Shown here piece after piece: positions 32,928 through 44,960 of a stretch of 64,000 bases of DNA; the stretch's first letter is position 1; each line of letters starts with the position of its first letter. Below the pieces are notes generated by a model that worked only from the letters and a program-made list of their open reading frames with translations, did not search any database and had not been told where the DNA came from. This stretch comes from Hemileia vastatrix. Its lineage: Eukaryota; Basidiomycota; Pucciniomycetes; Pucciniales; Zaghouaniaceae. The translations under genes and the position numbers were made by a program. The stretch covers positions 17,871,185 through 17,935,184 of the forward strand of contig JASXTE010000004.1 of NCBI GenBank assembly GCA_030280995.1, in the 5' to 3' direction.

Positions 32928-34115
32928 ATGGTACCTGTTCAATGCACTCCTCCTACCGGCGCTACTACTAGAGCTCGCACCGGAGGCAGGCCAACAGCCA
33001 CACGGCCTGTTTCCTGCACTCACTCCCTGGAACCTCTCAACCTTAGGGAACGTCAACATTCAGTCCAATCTGTACAAGATATCCCACAGGATTTTGATGA
33101 TTCTAGTGATGATGAAGAAGGAGAGGATACGATGCACGAGGCACCATCTGCCCCTGCTACTCACCCTTTTGGTCAACCTTTGGATCCTGGGCCATCTAAT
33201 TCACTGGAAGACTTCATGAGGCTTTTCATGAAGATCCTTTCAAATCAAGCGTCTTCAGATGGATCAAAATTTAAAACTCCTTCCATGAAATCTCCTGATA
33301 AATTTGATGGAGAACATCCAGAAAGACTGCGACCCTTCTTGCAAACATGCAAGCTCCTGTTCCATAATGAACCTCAAACCTTTAATAACAGCCAATCAAA
33401 GGTTGTTTACGCTTCCTCATTCCTAGCCATAAAGTCAGAAAGATGTTTCAAAACTTATCTTCTCATGCTCTCTTTGACAGAGACTCACTTACTCATCAAT
33501 AACTGGAAAAAATTTGAAGACCAACTTTTTACCTTGTTTGGTGACCCTAATGAAACTGAAAACACAGAAATTGAACTGGACTTCCTCCACATGAGTGATA
33601 ATGGGAAAGGTTCTGAATACATCTCGAACTTCAGAGCACTTCAAACTCAAGTAGGTTGGAATGATGCTGCCCTCAAGTATCATTTCAAAAAGGGACTTCC
33701 TTCAAGGATTCTAGATCAATTAAATCTTCATGGTCAGAAGATGACTACTATAACGGATTTGATGGATCAAACCCTCAAACTTGACGGCGTTTACCAAGGA
33801 CAATTACAACATCATTGATACGCCAACAAATCTCAAGGCCTAAATTTTAAATTGGAACCTTCTTCACACCCACAACCAACTCAATCCTCCTCAACTCAAT
33901 CTAAACCATATAAAGGAAAGTAAAACCTTGACCAAAAAGCTTGACCCCAGGGGACATCAGTAAAGTACTGGATCCTGAAGGGGAACTTAAAGAAGCTGAG
34001 AGGAAGAGACGAGCAGATAATCGGTTATGTATGTATTGTGAGGGGAAGCACAAGCTAAAAGATTGCGTAAAGTTGAAGGAAAGAGAAGTTACTAGTTCGA
34101 AGTCAAAAAACTAGT
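32928..34115 (+). pseudogene. Gag of element 3
   Basis: Open from 32928 to 33818 (296 aa): acidic N-terminal region, then the capsid block SPDKFDGEHPERLRPFLQTC, EDQLFTLFGDPNE and YISNFRALQTQVGW typical of chromovirus Gags. After a stop near 33816 a frame at about 34020-34110 encodes the zinc knuckle LCMYCEGKHKLKDC (C-x2-C-x3-H-x4-C). Confidence 0.82.
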
Positions 34116-34128
34116 AGATATTTTACTT

Positions 34129-35500
34129 GTGTGCAAAGCAAACTATCTTATCTCTCCCAGTGCACAGAACCTCCATGTCTTAAGGACTGGAGTTGCCTTA
34201 AACCACTTGAGATTCATTCTTTTTAAGGAGGATACCCCTTTCAGTTGTCTTATAGACTCTGAAGCTACAATTTCTTTTGCCAAGAAGTTACAACCGTCAT
34301 TTACAGATATCAATTGAACTCCAATTTATTTGGTCAAATCAGATGAACCCAAATATTGGGTAAGTAAGAAAGTTTTATATGTTTTCATCTTTCTGAAATT
34401 TCCCCCCTTTGAGTGGAAATTATCAGTCTTGGACGCCCAAACGATAGACAATACCATTCTTGGCCATGAATTTTTAATGCATTGGAATCTGGAAATTGAT
34501 TGGACACGGGGATTGATCACCCCACGAACTAAGTATATTTCTGATTCTTCAATGCAGGTCAATAGGGAGTTTAACAACCCGCTGGACAGTGTCCTTCTAG
34601 AGGAAAAATCTCTGCCAGATGACTTGCAAGTATCTGATCTTTCTCTAAATGAGCAATTGGCTAACCCTTCTAGCTCAATGACTTCACTCAAAGAGGATTT
34701 AAATTGCTTCAAAGTAATCAAATTATGCTCTCTCAATTCTTGTCTTCCCTCGACTGATTATCTCAAAAATGATGAGGATGACCAAATCAACATTGAAGCC
34801 ATTAAATTAACTATACCTGAAATCTATCACGATTTCCTCAATGTTTTCTCAATCTGCGAGGCCAATAAGTTACCACCTCATCAACCCTACAACCATCAAA
34901 TAGAGTTAATAGGTCCAGTAACTCCGGCAGGTCTCGTCTATTCTTTGTCGAAGTAAGAATCTTAATTTCTTCAAGACTACATTGCAGAGAATGTAGCCAA
35001 AGGTTTCATCAGAGCCAGTAAATCTCCAACCAGCTCCCCTGTTCTTTTTGTAAAGAAAAAGGATGGTAGCCTTAGGTTGGGTTTTGACTATAGAAAGCTC
35101 AACACAGTCACTAAAAAGAATGCATATCCTGTTCCTCCTATGTCATTGTTTCTTACCCTTTTCAATAGTGCTAATTTCATTTATAAAATTGATCTGAGAG
35201 GCACTTATAATCTTATTCGCATTGCAGAAGGTCATGTACCACTGATTGCAATGCACACTAGATTTGGTAGTTTTGAATATTTAGTCATGACTTTTGGATT
35301 GTGTAACGCACCATCTACTTTTCAAACCTTTGTTAATGAAATCTTTCAAGATTTTGTCTAACAATTTGTTGTTGTCTATTTAGATAATATTTAATTTTCT
35401 TGAAGACACTAAATGAACATATTCATCATGTTTGACAGGTTCTAAATTGACTTTGAGATCACAGTCTCTACGCCAAGCACAATAATTGAAAATTCCATCT
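34129..35500 (+). pseudogene. Protease and reverse transcriptase of element 3
   Basis: Protease block CLIDSEATISF has DSE where element 4 keeps DSGAS, so the active site is changed. RT blocks from about 34980: [55 protein letters not shown]. The catalytic box reads YLDN where element 4 has YLDD. Stops near 34315, 34953 and 35358. Confidence 0.84.
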
Positions 35501-36228
35501 TAAATAAATCAATTTTTTGGGTTTTACTTTATCCAATGATGGTTTAGTCATGGACGACAAAAAGGTCCAAAAAGTCCTGGAATGGCCTGAGCCCAAAACC
35601 GTTAAATCCCTACAAGGATTTTTGGGTTTTGCAAATTTCTATAAAAGATTTATTAAAGATTACTCTAAAACTATTTCCAATCTTAATTCTCTTCTTAGAA
35701 AAGATATTCTTTTTTTTTACTTCTACAGCACAAAAGACATTTGAAGCATTGAAGACTGCATTCACCACAACACCAATTCTTCGTCACTTTGATCCTTCTG
35801 CTTTGACAATAGTCAAAACAAATGCGAGCAATTATGCTATTTCAGGGGTAATTTCTCAATTAAATCCTGAAACAAAATTGTTTCATCCTGTTGCTTTTGA
35901 GTCACGCAAACTCATTGAAGAAGAATTAAATTATGAAATTCCTGACAAAGAACTTTTAGCTATTATTCACTGTCTTAAAAAATGGCCCTCTTTTCTTCTC
36001 AGCCTAGATAGTCCTTCTCAAATTCTAACAGACCATAATGCTTTGAAATACTTTATGTCTTCTAAAGTGTTAACCAGGTGTCAAGCCAGGTGGGATGAAT
36101 TTCTGTCTGAAATTCCTTTTTCTATTTCCTATTTCCCAGGTAAGAACTGCATTGTCCCAGATATCTTGTCACATCGGGAAGACGTTTACCCACAGCGGGG
36201 GAATGCATTTGCTGACAAGAACCCATAA
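35501..36228 (+). pseudogene. RNase H region of element 3
   Basis: Connection and RNase H domains: EWPEPKTVKSLQGFLGFANF, then LNPETKLFHPVAFESRKL, NYEIPDKELLAIIHCLKKW and [14 protein letters not shown]. The connection and RNase H pieces lie in two frames, shifted within a T-rich run near 35705. Confidence 0.84.
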
Positions 36229-37740
36229 AATGTGAAATCAATTTTCAACAAATCAATGTTAACAACTCATCAACTTAATTTGATGACAATTCACTCTTTT
36301 CAAAATCCACTATCCAACATCCTCAAAGCTCAGTTGAAGGAGAATTATTGTTTAGGGTTAAAAGACAAAATACTCTTGAAGAAAGGGGCCAAAAGATTTA
36401 GTATAGAATCAGGTCTATCAGTTTTCAAAGCTAGAGTAGTCATACCCAACGACAATGAAATAAAATTATGGATTTTCAATAGTCGACATGATTCTCCATT
36501 ATTTGGTCATTTTGGGGTTGATAAAACCTACAAGTTAATAGCAAGGGATTACTTCTGGCCAGAAATGACCAGAGAAATCAAGGCCTATATAAGAGCTTGT
36601 TAAGAATGTAATAGGAATAAGGCTCCCCGTCACTGGAAGCATGGGTTGCTTCAACCACTTCCTATTCCCTCTAAACCTTGGGAATCTTTATTGATGGATT
36701 TCATTTCTCAACTTCCTCTTTCTAATAATTTTGAATCTATATTAGTAATAGAAGATAGATTTTCAAAAATGTCTATTTTTATTAAAACCACTACTACTGC
36801 TACAGAAGAAGATTTGTCAAAATTGTTTCTAGTTTATGTATTTTCCAAACATGGCTTACCTAATGATAATATTTCAGATAGAGGCTCATTGTTGGTATCC
36901 ACATTCTGAACTCAACTGTTTTGACAACTCAATATCACGAGGAATCTCTCCATGGCATATCATCCTGGAACCGATGGGCAAACGGAAAGGGTTAACCAAG
37001 TCCTCAAACAATACCTTCGAATGTATGTCAGTTACCAACAAGACGATTGGACCACATGGTTACCATTGGCCGAATTTGCTTATAATAACTTGACTCATTC
37101 TTTGACATGAAAATCTCCTTTCTAAACCGTTTATGGAAGACATCCTTGATTCAACTCAATCCATGTAGGAACTAATCATCCTGCGGAACATTATCTTTGA
37201 ACCATATCACAACTCCAAGAAGAACTTAAATCAAATTTGGAATTAGCAAATTGAAGGTTCAAGGAACAGGCCGACAAACATTGACAATTTGCTCCTCCCT
37301 TTAAACCAGGAGACAAAGTATGGCTCAACGCACAAACATTCAAACAACTCGACCATCAAATAAACTAGCCAAAAGGCGCTTGGGACCATTTTAAATCAAC
37401 TCCGAAGTCTCTAAAACTGCATTTCAACTCAAGCTACCTCCTAAATGGCAGGCTATTCACCCTGTTTTTCACATATCTCTCCTGGAACTGGCTCGAGAAA
37501 CATACCCAGGCAGGAACCAACCTCCTCTGGAACCGGTCGAAGTAGAAGAACATCTAGAGTGGGAAGTAAGCCGTATCCTTGATTCAAGAATGCGCAAGGG
37601 GAAACTTCAATACCTCGTGGAATGGGAAGGCTTCCTCAATGATTCAGTCAAAACATCCTGGGAACCAGCCATCAATGTTTCTAATGCCCCTGAACTCCTA
37701 AAATCTTTTCATCTTAAATATCCTTTAAAACCAAAACCTT
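36229..37740 (+). pseudogene. Integrase with chromodomain, element 3
   Basis: HHCC domain (HFGVDKTYKLIARDYFWPEM...), start of the core (MDFISQLPLSNNFE), then decayed frames. At about 37530-37710 the sequence encodes EWEVSRILDSRMRKGKLQYL then VEWEGFLNDSVKTSWEPA and ELLKSFHLKYP, a clear chromodomain. This places elements 3/4 among the chromoviruses. Such domains direct integration to particular chromatin in related elements. Confidence 0.87.
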
Positions 37741-38148
37741 AAAACTCTCTTTATTTTATTTTATTTTATTTTTCTTCTCTCTTTTTTCTTTTCTTTCTCT
37801 TTTTCTTTCTTCTCTCTAAAAATCTAAAACATCTTTACTTCTAAAAATTTCCTTATTTTGTTTTCTTTTCAAAAGTTTTTAAACCTTCTTTAAAATAAAT
37901 AAATAAAATAATATTAAAATAAAAATGAATTAACATAAAAAAATAAAATAAAAAAAATTAAAATAAAATTAAAAATAAAAATAAAAATAAAATAAAATAA
38001 AAATAAAACAAATAAAAATTTCATAAAAACCTTTTAAAATTTCTTTAAATTTTTTCTTTTCTTTTTCTTTTTCAATTTTCTATATACATTCTTTCCTTAA
38101 AATTTCTTTTTCTTCAAACTATCAAAATTTTTCACAAACGCAACATGA
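37741..38148 (+). other. Element 3 3' region: T/C-rich then A-rich
   Basis: A pyrimidine-rich stretch (about 37741-37880) is followed by A-rich sequence (about 37885-38030), matching the reverse complement of 40600-40985 in element 4. It ends at the inverted LTR. Confidence 0.65.
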
Positions 38149-38927
38149 TGTCACCAGACAACCTACCCACAAGGTCGAGGATGTTCCTGTAAGTGAGATG
38201 AGAAGTTTTGAGACTTCTTCAAAGCACATAGGGATAATTCGAGGAAGTGATTTGAAGATGACTCAAAGGAAGAACTACTGCTTCGAGTTATGTTCGAGAA
38301 GGATTCTAATATAATTGAAAGGTAATATTAAAATTCTTAAGATCTCACAAAGGTTTGGAAACTCAACAATCAAAGATTTAGGATTTAGAAATGATTATTG
38401 AGAAAATAGAGAAAGATACAATAATAATGATTTAACTTAAAAGCTTTTACAACTATTAACTATGAATACATTTTTTAATTTAATTCTAAAGAATATCGAA
38501 CCGAAAACCCAACCCCTTTTATATCCTTTACTCCTCCTTGCATTGACCTCATACCCATCCACTATTCCACACACCACAGACCATTAATATACATCCATTA
38601 CACCTGGACCCTCCTCACTAACATCCATTAACCCCTTAATCCTCCACTAACCATTCCGTCCATGCTCACTACCCCTTAATAACCCACAGACATTTCATAA
38701 ACCTTTTAATGTACTATTATATTAACTATTGCGCTGTGCGTCCCTTATTGAGAAAAAGACTAAGACACACTATTGAGAGATTGACTAATTTAGATTTAGA
38801 GTTTAGGCTAGCGCGGTTGAATAGCGAGTACACAAAGGAAAGTCGCAGTTGCTATGGAGAATTGCTTTCTGCACTTTGAGTATGGATTTGAGCTGCTTTT
38901 GTCTCAAGTGTCACATTGAGCGTGACA
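38149..38927 (-). repeat. 3' LTR of element 4 (minus orientation)
   Basis: 779 bp, reverse complement of the element 3 LTR, with TGTCAC/GTGACA ends. It lies between the truncated 3' region of element 3 and the antisense gene and 3' region of element 4. Flanks (ACATGA / GATTCC) show no duplication, as expected if the right side is internal element 4 sequence. Confidence 0.82.
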
Positions 38928-39024
38928 GATTCCCAGGTATAAGAATGCAAGCTCTGTTGAGCGTAAAACATACTTCCCATACTAGTTTCCCTTCTCTCTA
39001 TTTTTAATTATTTTTTAGTTTACT

Positions 39025-40129
39025 ATGACGGATTTTCCTACCCCAACTCCCACGCCTCCACACCCTAAAGCAGATGGGGGCATCATTACACTACAATATT
39101 TCAAGACTTGCACGGCCTGGGAGTTGATGGAATACTTTTGCGTAGAAAGCATGGTCACACAAGGTCCTTGCCAGAAGTGCAAATTTTGCCAATGGAGAAG
39201 GGTGGCATGTGACGCCTTGTCAAAGAATGTCGACATTGAGAGTCAGTTCACTAAGACAAAATATTGGGTGATTCCCAAGACAAAGGAAGTAGTTGAAGAC
39301 ATTTGGGATGTGTCAATTGGGGATGATCAATTGGTTGTAGAAAATGAGGAAGAAGCTGAAGCTGATGTAGCAACATGGGTGACTTGGGCTACAAGCAAGA
39401 GGTGAGTGGTCAAAGATGAAGTCGACGAGTTAGTTTAGGAGGAAGAGGAAGTCTCCATCTCAAGACAGACCCCAAAGAAGCGACGGGTGGTCATTGAGAA
39501 TGATTAAGAGGAGAAGAAAGTGGCAGTGGAGGTAACTCCAAAATTATTTTTAGAAGCAGACCCTATTTTTGAAGTAAGTCCATTCCCTGATATTTAAGAA
39601 ATTTAGTGACTTTTGATCTTGTTTTTAGAATACAGATGTCATTGCAGAAGTCCCTACGGTGGAATCTTCAAATGTAGAAGCAACCATTGTGGAACCCACT
39701 GCTGTGGAATTGGCGGTGTCAATCGAAGATAGATTACCGGCAATTACCTCGAGGGAGGAGATTGAAGAAACCCTGAATCAGGTATGGTTGAAGAAGCCTC
39801 GTCAGGTTCGAAGAGTGAGATTTATTGAAGACTTGAGCGGAGAAATCGATAAGATTGTCAATGCCGCTTCCTTCAACGTAGCTGAGGAGCTACTGGAAAT
39901 TGGAGAAGTGATTCCGGTAGGAGAGGGGGAAGTCTTTGAGAAATGTAGGAAGGAGATAAGGGAAATTTTGGAGAGGATGAAGGGATTAGTTCGGGATAAA
40001 ATAAAAGAGAAAATTTTAAATGGGAAAAGAAAAGAAAGAAAAGAAGATAGAAATAATTTGTATTTAGTTATGTTTATTTTGTTGTTTTATTTAAAAATTT
40101 TAATATTTTATTCATTTATTTTTTTATAA
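39025..40129 (+). pseudogene. Antisense two-exon gene with half zinc cluster in element 4
   Basis: Reads against element 4, starting 98 bp inside its 3' LTR. Exon 1 is 39025-39573 (true ATG), intron 39574-39628 (55 bp, GTAAGT...TTTTAG), exon 2 39629-40129; together 350 codons in one frame. Exon 1 has three stops (39403 TGA, 39436 TAG, 39505 TAA), each one C-to-T step from a sense codon (CGA, CAG, CAA). Residues C52, C55 and C62 give C-x2-C-x6-C (CKFCQWRRVACD), with an extra C49, as in the antisense gene of element 1. Acidic middle, Lys-rich C-terminus, hydrophobic tail from the low-complexity DNA. Function unknown. Confidence 0.65.
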
Positions 40130-40985
40130 GATTTTGAGAGAAAAAGGAAAAGACACAAAAAAGATTTAAATGAATGTTTGTTTTAAAATTTTGAAAGAAG
40201 AAGTTTAAATGAGAGAAGAAAAGAAAGAATATTTGATTGAAGGAGTTTTAGTTTTAAGTTTGAAAAGAAAAGAATTAAGTAGGAAGAAAGAAAGAAGAAA
40301 GAAATAATTTTGTTGTAAATAAAATTTAATGAAAAGAAACAATTTATTATTTATGAAAGTTTGTTAGATTTGAGGATTTTAATTATTTGAAAAAAGAAAA
40401 GAAAGAAAAGAAAAGAAGAAATAAATTTTTTAAAAAGTTTTGAAAGAAAAGAAGTAATTTGCTTGAAGGATTTAAAAGAGAGATTTAGAGGTTGAAGTGA
40501 GGTTCGAGAAGATGATTGTGTTGCATTTGTGAAGAATTCTGATAGTTCAAGGAAAAGAAATTTTTAATGATAGAATGTATATAGAAATTTGAAAAGAAAA
40601 AAAAGAAAAAGAAGTAAATTTTTAAAAGAAAAAAGATTTTAATTTTATTTGTTTTATTTTATTTTATTTTAATTTGGTTTATTTTATTTTATTTTATTTT
40701 ATTTATTTTAATTTTGAGTTTTTGTTATTTATTTTCATTTGAATTTTATTTCATTTTTTTTATTTTTATTTTTATTTTAATTTTAATTTATTTTTTTTAA
40801 AGAAGGTTGAAAAATTTTGAAAAGAAAAAAGAATAAAGAAGAAAACAAAATTAATGGATTTTTTAGAAGTAAAGATGTTTTAAATCTTAAAAAAGAAGAA
40901 AAAAGAAAAGAAAAGAAAGAAAAAGAAAAAAAAAGAAAGGAAAAATAAAAGAGAGTTTTAAGGTTTTGGTTTTAAAGGATATTTA
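40130..40985 (-). other. Purine-rich tract of element 4 3' region
   Basis: About 850 bp dominated by A and G on the plus strand (AAAGAAAAG-type runs), with a T-rich part near 40630-40800. In the sense direction of element 4 it is pyrimidine-rich then A-rich, as in element 3. No gene on the minus strand. Confidence 0.65.
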
Positions 40986-42404
40986 AGATGAAAAGATTTT
41001 AGGAGTTCAAGGGCGTTAGAAACATTGATGGCTGGTTCCCAGGATGTTTTGTCTGAGTCATTGAAGAAGCCTTCCCATTCCACAAGGTATTGAAGTTTCC
41101 CCTTGCGCATTCTTGAATCAAGGATGCAGCTTACTTCCCACTCTAGATAGTCTTCTACTTTGACCAGTTCCGGAGGAGGTTGGTTCTTGCCCGGGTATGT
41201 TTCTTGAGCCAGTTACAGGAGAGATACATGAAAAACAGGGTGAATAGCCTGCCATTTAGGAGGTAGCTTGAGTCGAAATGCAGTTTTAGAGACCTCAGAG
41301 TCGATTTCAAATGGTCCCAAGCATTTTTCAGCCAGTTTATTTGATGGTTGAGTTGTTCGAATGTTTTGTGCGTCAAGCCATACTTTGTCACCAGGTTTAA
41401 AAGAAGGAGCAGTTTGTCAATGTTTTTCGGCCTTTAGTTCCTACGTGAATTGTATTGAATCGAAGATCTCTTCCGTAAACAGTTTTGAAAGGAGATTGTT
41501 ATGTCGAAGAATAAGTCGAGTTATTATAAGCAAATTCCGCCAATGGTAACCATGTGGTCAAATCGTCTTGTTGGTAGCTGACAAAAATTCGAAGGTATTG
41601 TTTGAGGATTTGGTTGACCCTTTCTGTTTGCCCATCAGTTTCAGGATGATAGGCTGTGGAGAGGTTCCTCGTGATATTGAGTTGTCGACACAGTTGAGTC
41701 CAGAATGTGGATACAAGCAATGAGCCTCTATCTGAAATAATATCATTAAATAAGCCATGTTTGGAAAATACACATTCTAGAAACAACATTGACAAATCAT
41801 CTGCTGTAGCAGTAGTAGTGGTTTTAATAAAAATAGACATTTTTGAAAATCTATCTACTATTACTAATATAGCATCAAAATTATTAGAAAGATGAAGTTG
41901 AGAAATTAAATCCATCAATAAAGATTTCTAAGGTTTAGAGGGAATAGGAAGTGGTTGAAGAAACCCATACTTCCAGTGACAGGGAGCCTTATTCCTATTA
42001 CATTTGTAACAAGCTTTTATATTTGCCTTGATTTCTCTGGTCATACCTGGCCAGAAAAAATCCCTTGCTATTAACTGGTAGGTTTTATCAACCCCAAAAT
42101 GACCAGCTAATGGAGAATCATGTCGACTATTGAAAATCCATAATTTTATTTCATTTTTGTCGGGTATGACTACTCTTCCCTCGAAAAATAATAGACCTGA
42201 TTCAATACCAAATCTTTTGGCCCCTTTCTTCAAGAGTATTTTGTCTTTTAACCCTAAATAATACTTGTCCTTTGACTGAGCTTTGAGGATGTTGGATAGT
42301 CGATTTTGAAAAGATTGAATTGTCATTGAATTAAGTTGATGATTCGTTAACATTGATTCGTTGAAGATTGATTTGACATTGGATGGGTTCTTGTCAGCAA
42401 ACAC
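40986..42404 (-). pseudogene. Integrase with chromodomain, element 4
   Basis: Chromodomain at about 41150-40990 (EWEVSCILDSRMRKGKLQYL..., WEPAINVSNALELL). The core has MDLISQLHLSNNFD, a SDRGSLLVSTFW block and [15 protein letters not shown] with the catalytic Glu. The HHCC domain carries HFGVDKTYQLIARDFFWPGM and CYKCNRNKAP. One TAA near 41213 (GAA in element 3) interrupts the C-terminal part. Confidence 0.85.
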
Positions 42405-43670
42405 ATCCCCCTGCTATGGGTAAACTTCATCCCGATGTGACAAGATATCTGAGACAAAGCAGTTTCTACCAGGGCAATAGGAAATAGAAAAAGGAAATTC
42501 AGACATAAATTCAGCCCACCTGGCTTGACGCGTGGTTAACACTTTGGAAGACATAAAGTATTTCAAAGCATTATGGTCTGTTAAAATTTGAAAAGGACTT
42601 TCTAAGCTGAGAAGAAAAGAGAGTCATTTTTTAAGACAATGAATAATAGCTAAAAGCTCTTTGTCATGAATTTCATAATTTAATTCTGCTGCAATGAGTT
42701 TGCGTGACTCAAAAGCAACAGGATGAAACAACTTGGTTTCAGGATTTAATTGAGAAATGACCCCTGCGATAGCATAACGCCTTGCATCTGTCTCGACTAT
42801 TGTCAAAGCAGAAGGATCAAAGTGTCGAAGAATTGGAGCTGTGGTGAACGCCGTCTTCAATGCTTTGAATTCCTTTTGTGCTGTTGAAGTAAAAACAAAG
42901 GGAATATCTTAGCTAAGAAGAGAGGTAAGATTGGAAATAGTTTTAGAGTAATCTTTAATAAATCTTCTATAGAAATTTGCAAAACCCAAAAATCCCTGGA
43001 GGGATTTGACGGATTTGGGCTCAGGCCATTCCAGGACTTTTTGGACCTTTTTCTCATCCATGACTAAAACATCAGTGGATAACGTAAAACCCAAAAAATA
43101 AATAGATTTTAGGTGGAATTTGCATTTATTATGCTTGGCATAGAAATGGTGATCTCGAAGTTGATTTAGAACCTGTCAAACATGATGAATATGTTTATCT
43201 AGTGTCTTTGAGAAAATTAAAATATCATCTAAATAGACGATAACAAATTGTTTGACAAAATCTTAAAAGATGTCATTGACAAAAGTTTTAAAAGTTGATG
43301 GTGCGTTACACAATCCAAAAGGCATTACTAAATATTCAAAACTACCAAATCTAATGCGCATTGCAGTCAGTGGTTCATGACCTTCCGCAATGCAAATAAG
43401 ATTGTAAGCGCCTCTAAGATCAATTTTAGAAAAGAAATTAGCACTATCAAAAAGGGTAAGAAGCAATGACATAGGAGGAACAGGATATTTATTCTTCTTA
43501 GTGACTGTGTTGAGATTTCTATAGTCAACACCCAACCTAAGACTTCCATCCTTCTTTTTTACAAATAGAAAAGGGGATCCGGTTAGAGATTTACTGGCTT
43601 TGATGAAAACTTTGGCTACATTCTCTGCAATGTACTCTTGAGGAACTTGAGATTTGTCCTTTGACAAAGA
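42405..43670 (-). pseudogene. RT and RNase H of element 4
   Basis: RT blocks [43 protein letters not shown] and an intact VYLDDILIFSKT near 43230, then connection and RNase H (ALTIVETDARRYAIAGVISQ, KELLAIIHCLKK). Stops occur at about 43262 and 42630 and in the connection domain. Confidence 0.84.
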
Positions 43671-44705
43671 ATAGACAGGACCTGCCGGAGGTACTGGACC
43701 TATTAACTCTATCTGATAGTCGTAGGGTCAATGAGGTGGTAACTTATCGGCCTTTCAGATTGAAAAAACATCAAGGAAATCATGATAGATTTTTGGTAGA
43801 GTTGATTTAATGGCTTCAACGTCGATTTGGTTGTACTCATCATCTTTGAGGGAATCTGTCGAGGGAAGCCCCAAATTGAGAGAGCAGAATTCAATTTCTT
43901 CGAGGCAATTTAAATCCTCTTTGAGTGAAGTCATCAAGATAGAAGGGTTAGCCAATTGCTCATTTAAAGAAAGATCAGATGCTTGCAAGTCATCTGGCAG
44001 AGATTTGTCCTCTAGTAGGACGTTGTCAGGCAGGTTGTTTAACTCCCTATTGACCTGCATTGAAGAATTAGAAATATACTTAGTGCGTGGGGTGATCGAT
44101 CCCCGTTTCCAATCAATTTCAGGACTCCAATGCTTTAAAAAGTCATGGCCAAGAATGGTATTGTCCATCCTTGGGGCATCCAAAATTGATAATTCCTACT
44201 CAAAGGGGGGAAAGTTTGGAAAGTTGAAAACCCATAAAATTTTCTTACTGACTCAATATTTGGATTCCTCTGATTCGACCAAATAAATTGGAGTTCAATT
44301 GATATCTGTAAATGTCAGCTGTAACTTCTCAGAAAAAGATAAACTGACAAACGAAATTGAAGCTCCAGAGTCTATAAGACAACTGAAGGGGATATCCCCC
44401 TTAAAAAGAATGAATCTCAAGCGATTTAAGGCAACTCCAGTCCTTAAGACATGGAGGTTCTGTGCACTGGGAGAGATAAGATAGTTTGCTTTGCACACAA
44501 GTAAACTATCTACTAGTTTTTTGACTTCGAACTAGTAACTTCTCTTTCCTCAATTTCACACAATCTTCCAGCTTGTGCTTACCCCCACAATACATACATA
44601 ACCGATTATCTGCTTGTCTCTTCTTCTCAGCTTCTTTAAATTCCCCTTTAGGATCCAGTACTTTACTGATATTGCCTGGGGTCAAGATTTTTCCTTGTCC
44701 TTATT
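43671..44705 (-). pseudogene. Zinc knuckle, protease and linker of element 4
   Basis: The zinc knuckle LCMYCGGKHKLEDC (C-x2-C-x3-H-x4-C) lies near 44600-44560 and the protease CLIDSGASISF with an intact DSG near 44380. A linker up to the RT follows. The upstream sequence is cut at 44705. Confidence 0.82.
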
Positions 44706-44960
44706 CACCACAGAAAAAATGGGGGGGTATTGCTAGCAATACCCCTTGATTGAACTCCATTGAGCCACAAATCTATGCTTGAATTATGCACACATCATCA
44801 CCATGTAGGAAATTGTTTGGCCTTACATTTAGTCAGATATTTGTCACAAATTGTGCTCAAGATGAACCTACATTGATCACCGTTTGATCTTGTAAAATCC
44901 TAATTTGATCATCAGTTGAACTCCCTTTGATCTCACTTTGATCTAACATAAGCTTTTGCA
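44706..44960 (+). mobile_element. CACTA-like left terminus cutting element 4
   Basis: CACCACAGAAAAAATGGGGG (44706-44725) followed by a perfect palindrome GGTATTGCTAGCAATACC. Subterminal TTGATC and GTTGAACTC repeats follow (about 44750-44950). ATT (44703-44705) would be the 3-bp target duplication. It shares its start and palindrome core with the MITE at 20646. No right end (GTGGTG or GTAGTG then ATT) was found up to 64000. Confidence 0.72.

Larger units (their letters stand above)
32049..38148 (+). mobile_element. Chromodomain Gypsy element 3 (truncated at its 3' end)
   Basis: 5' LTR, Gag, protease, RT, RNase H, integrase and a C-terminal chromodomain in canonical Ty3/Gypsy order on the plus strand. 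Its 3' non-coding region aligns with that of element 4 up to about 38147, where it meets an LTR in the opposite orientation. Many stops show that it is inactive. Confidence 0.88.
38149..44705 (-). mobile_element. Chromodomain Gypsy element 4, cut by a CACTA-like end
   Basis: Minus-strand copy of the same family as element 3: 3' LTR, 3' non-coding region with an antisense gene, chromodomain, integrase, RNase H, RT, protease and the zinc knuckle. Homology to element 3 stops at 44705, exactly where CACCACAG starts. The main Gag and the 5' LTR are therefore missing here. They could lie beyond the right edge of the window if the element at 44706 is an insertion. Confidence 0.87.

Noticed and set aside
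32884..33219. ORF in another frame over the element 3 Gag start
   Set aside because: Leu-rich shadow of the real Gag frame starting at 32928, which has capsid motifs.
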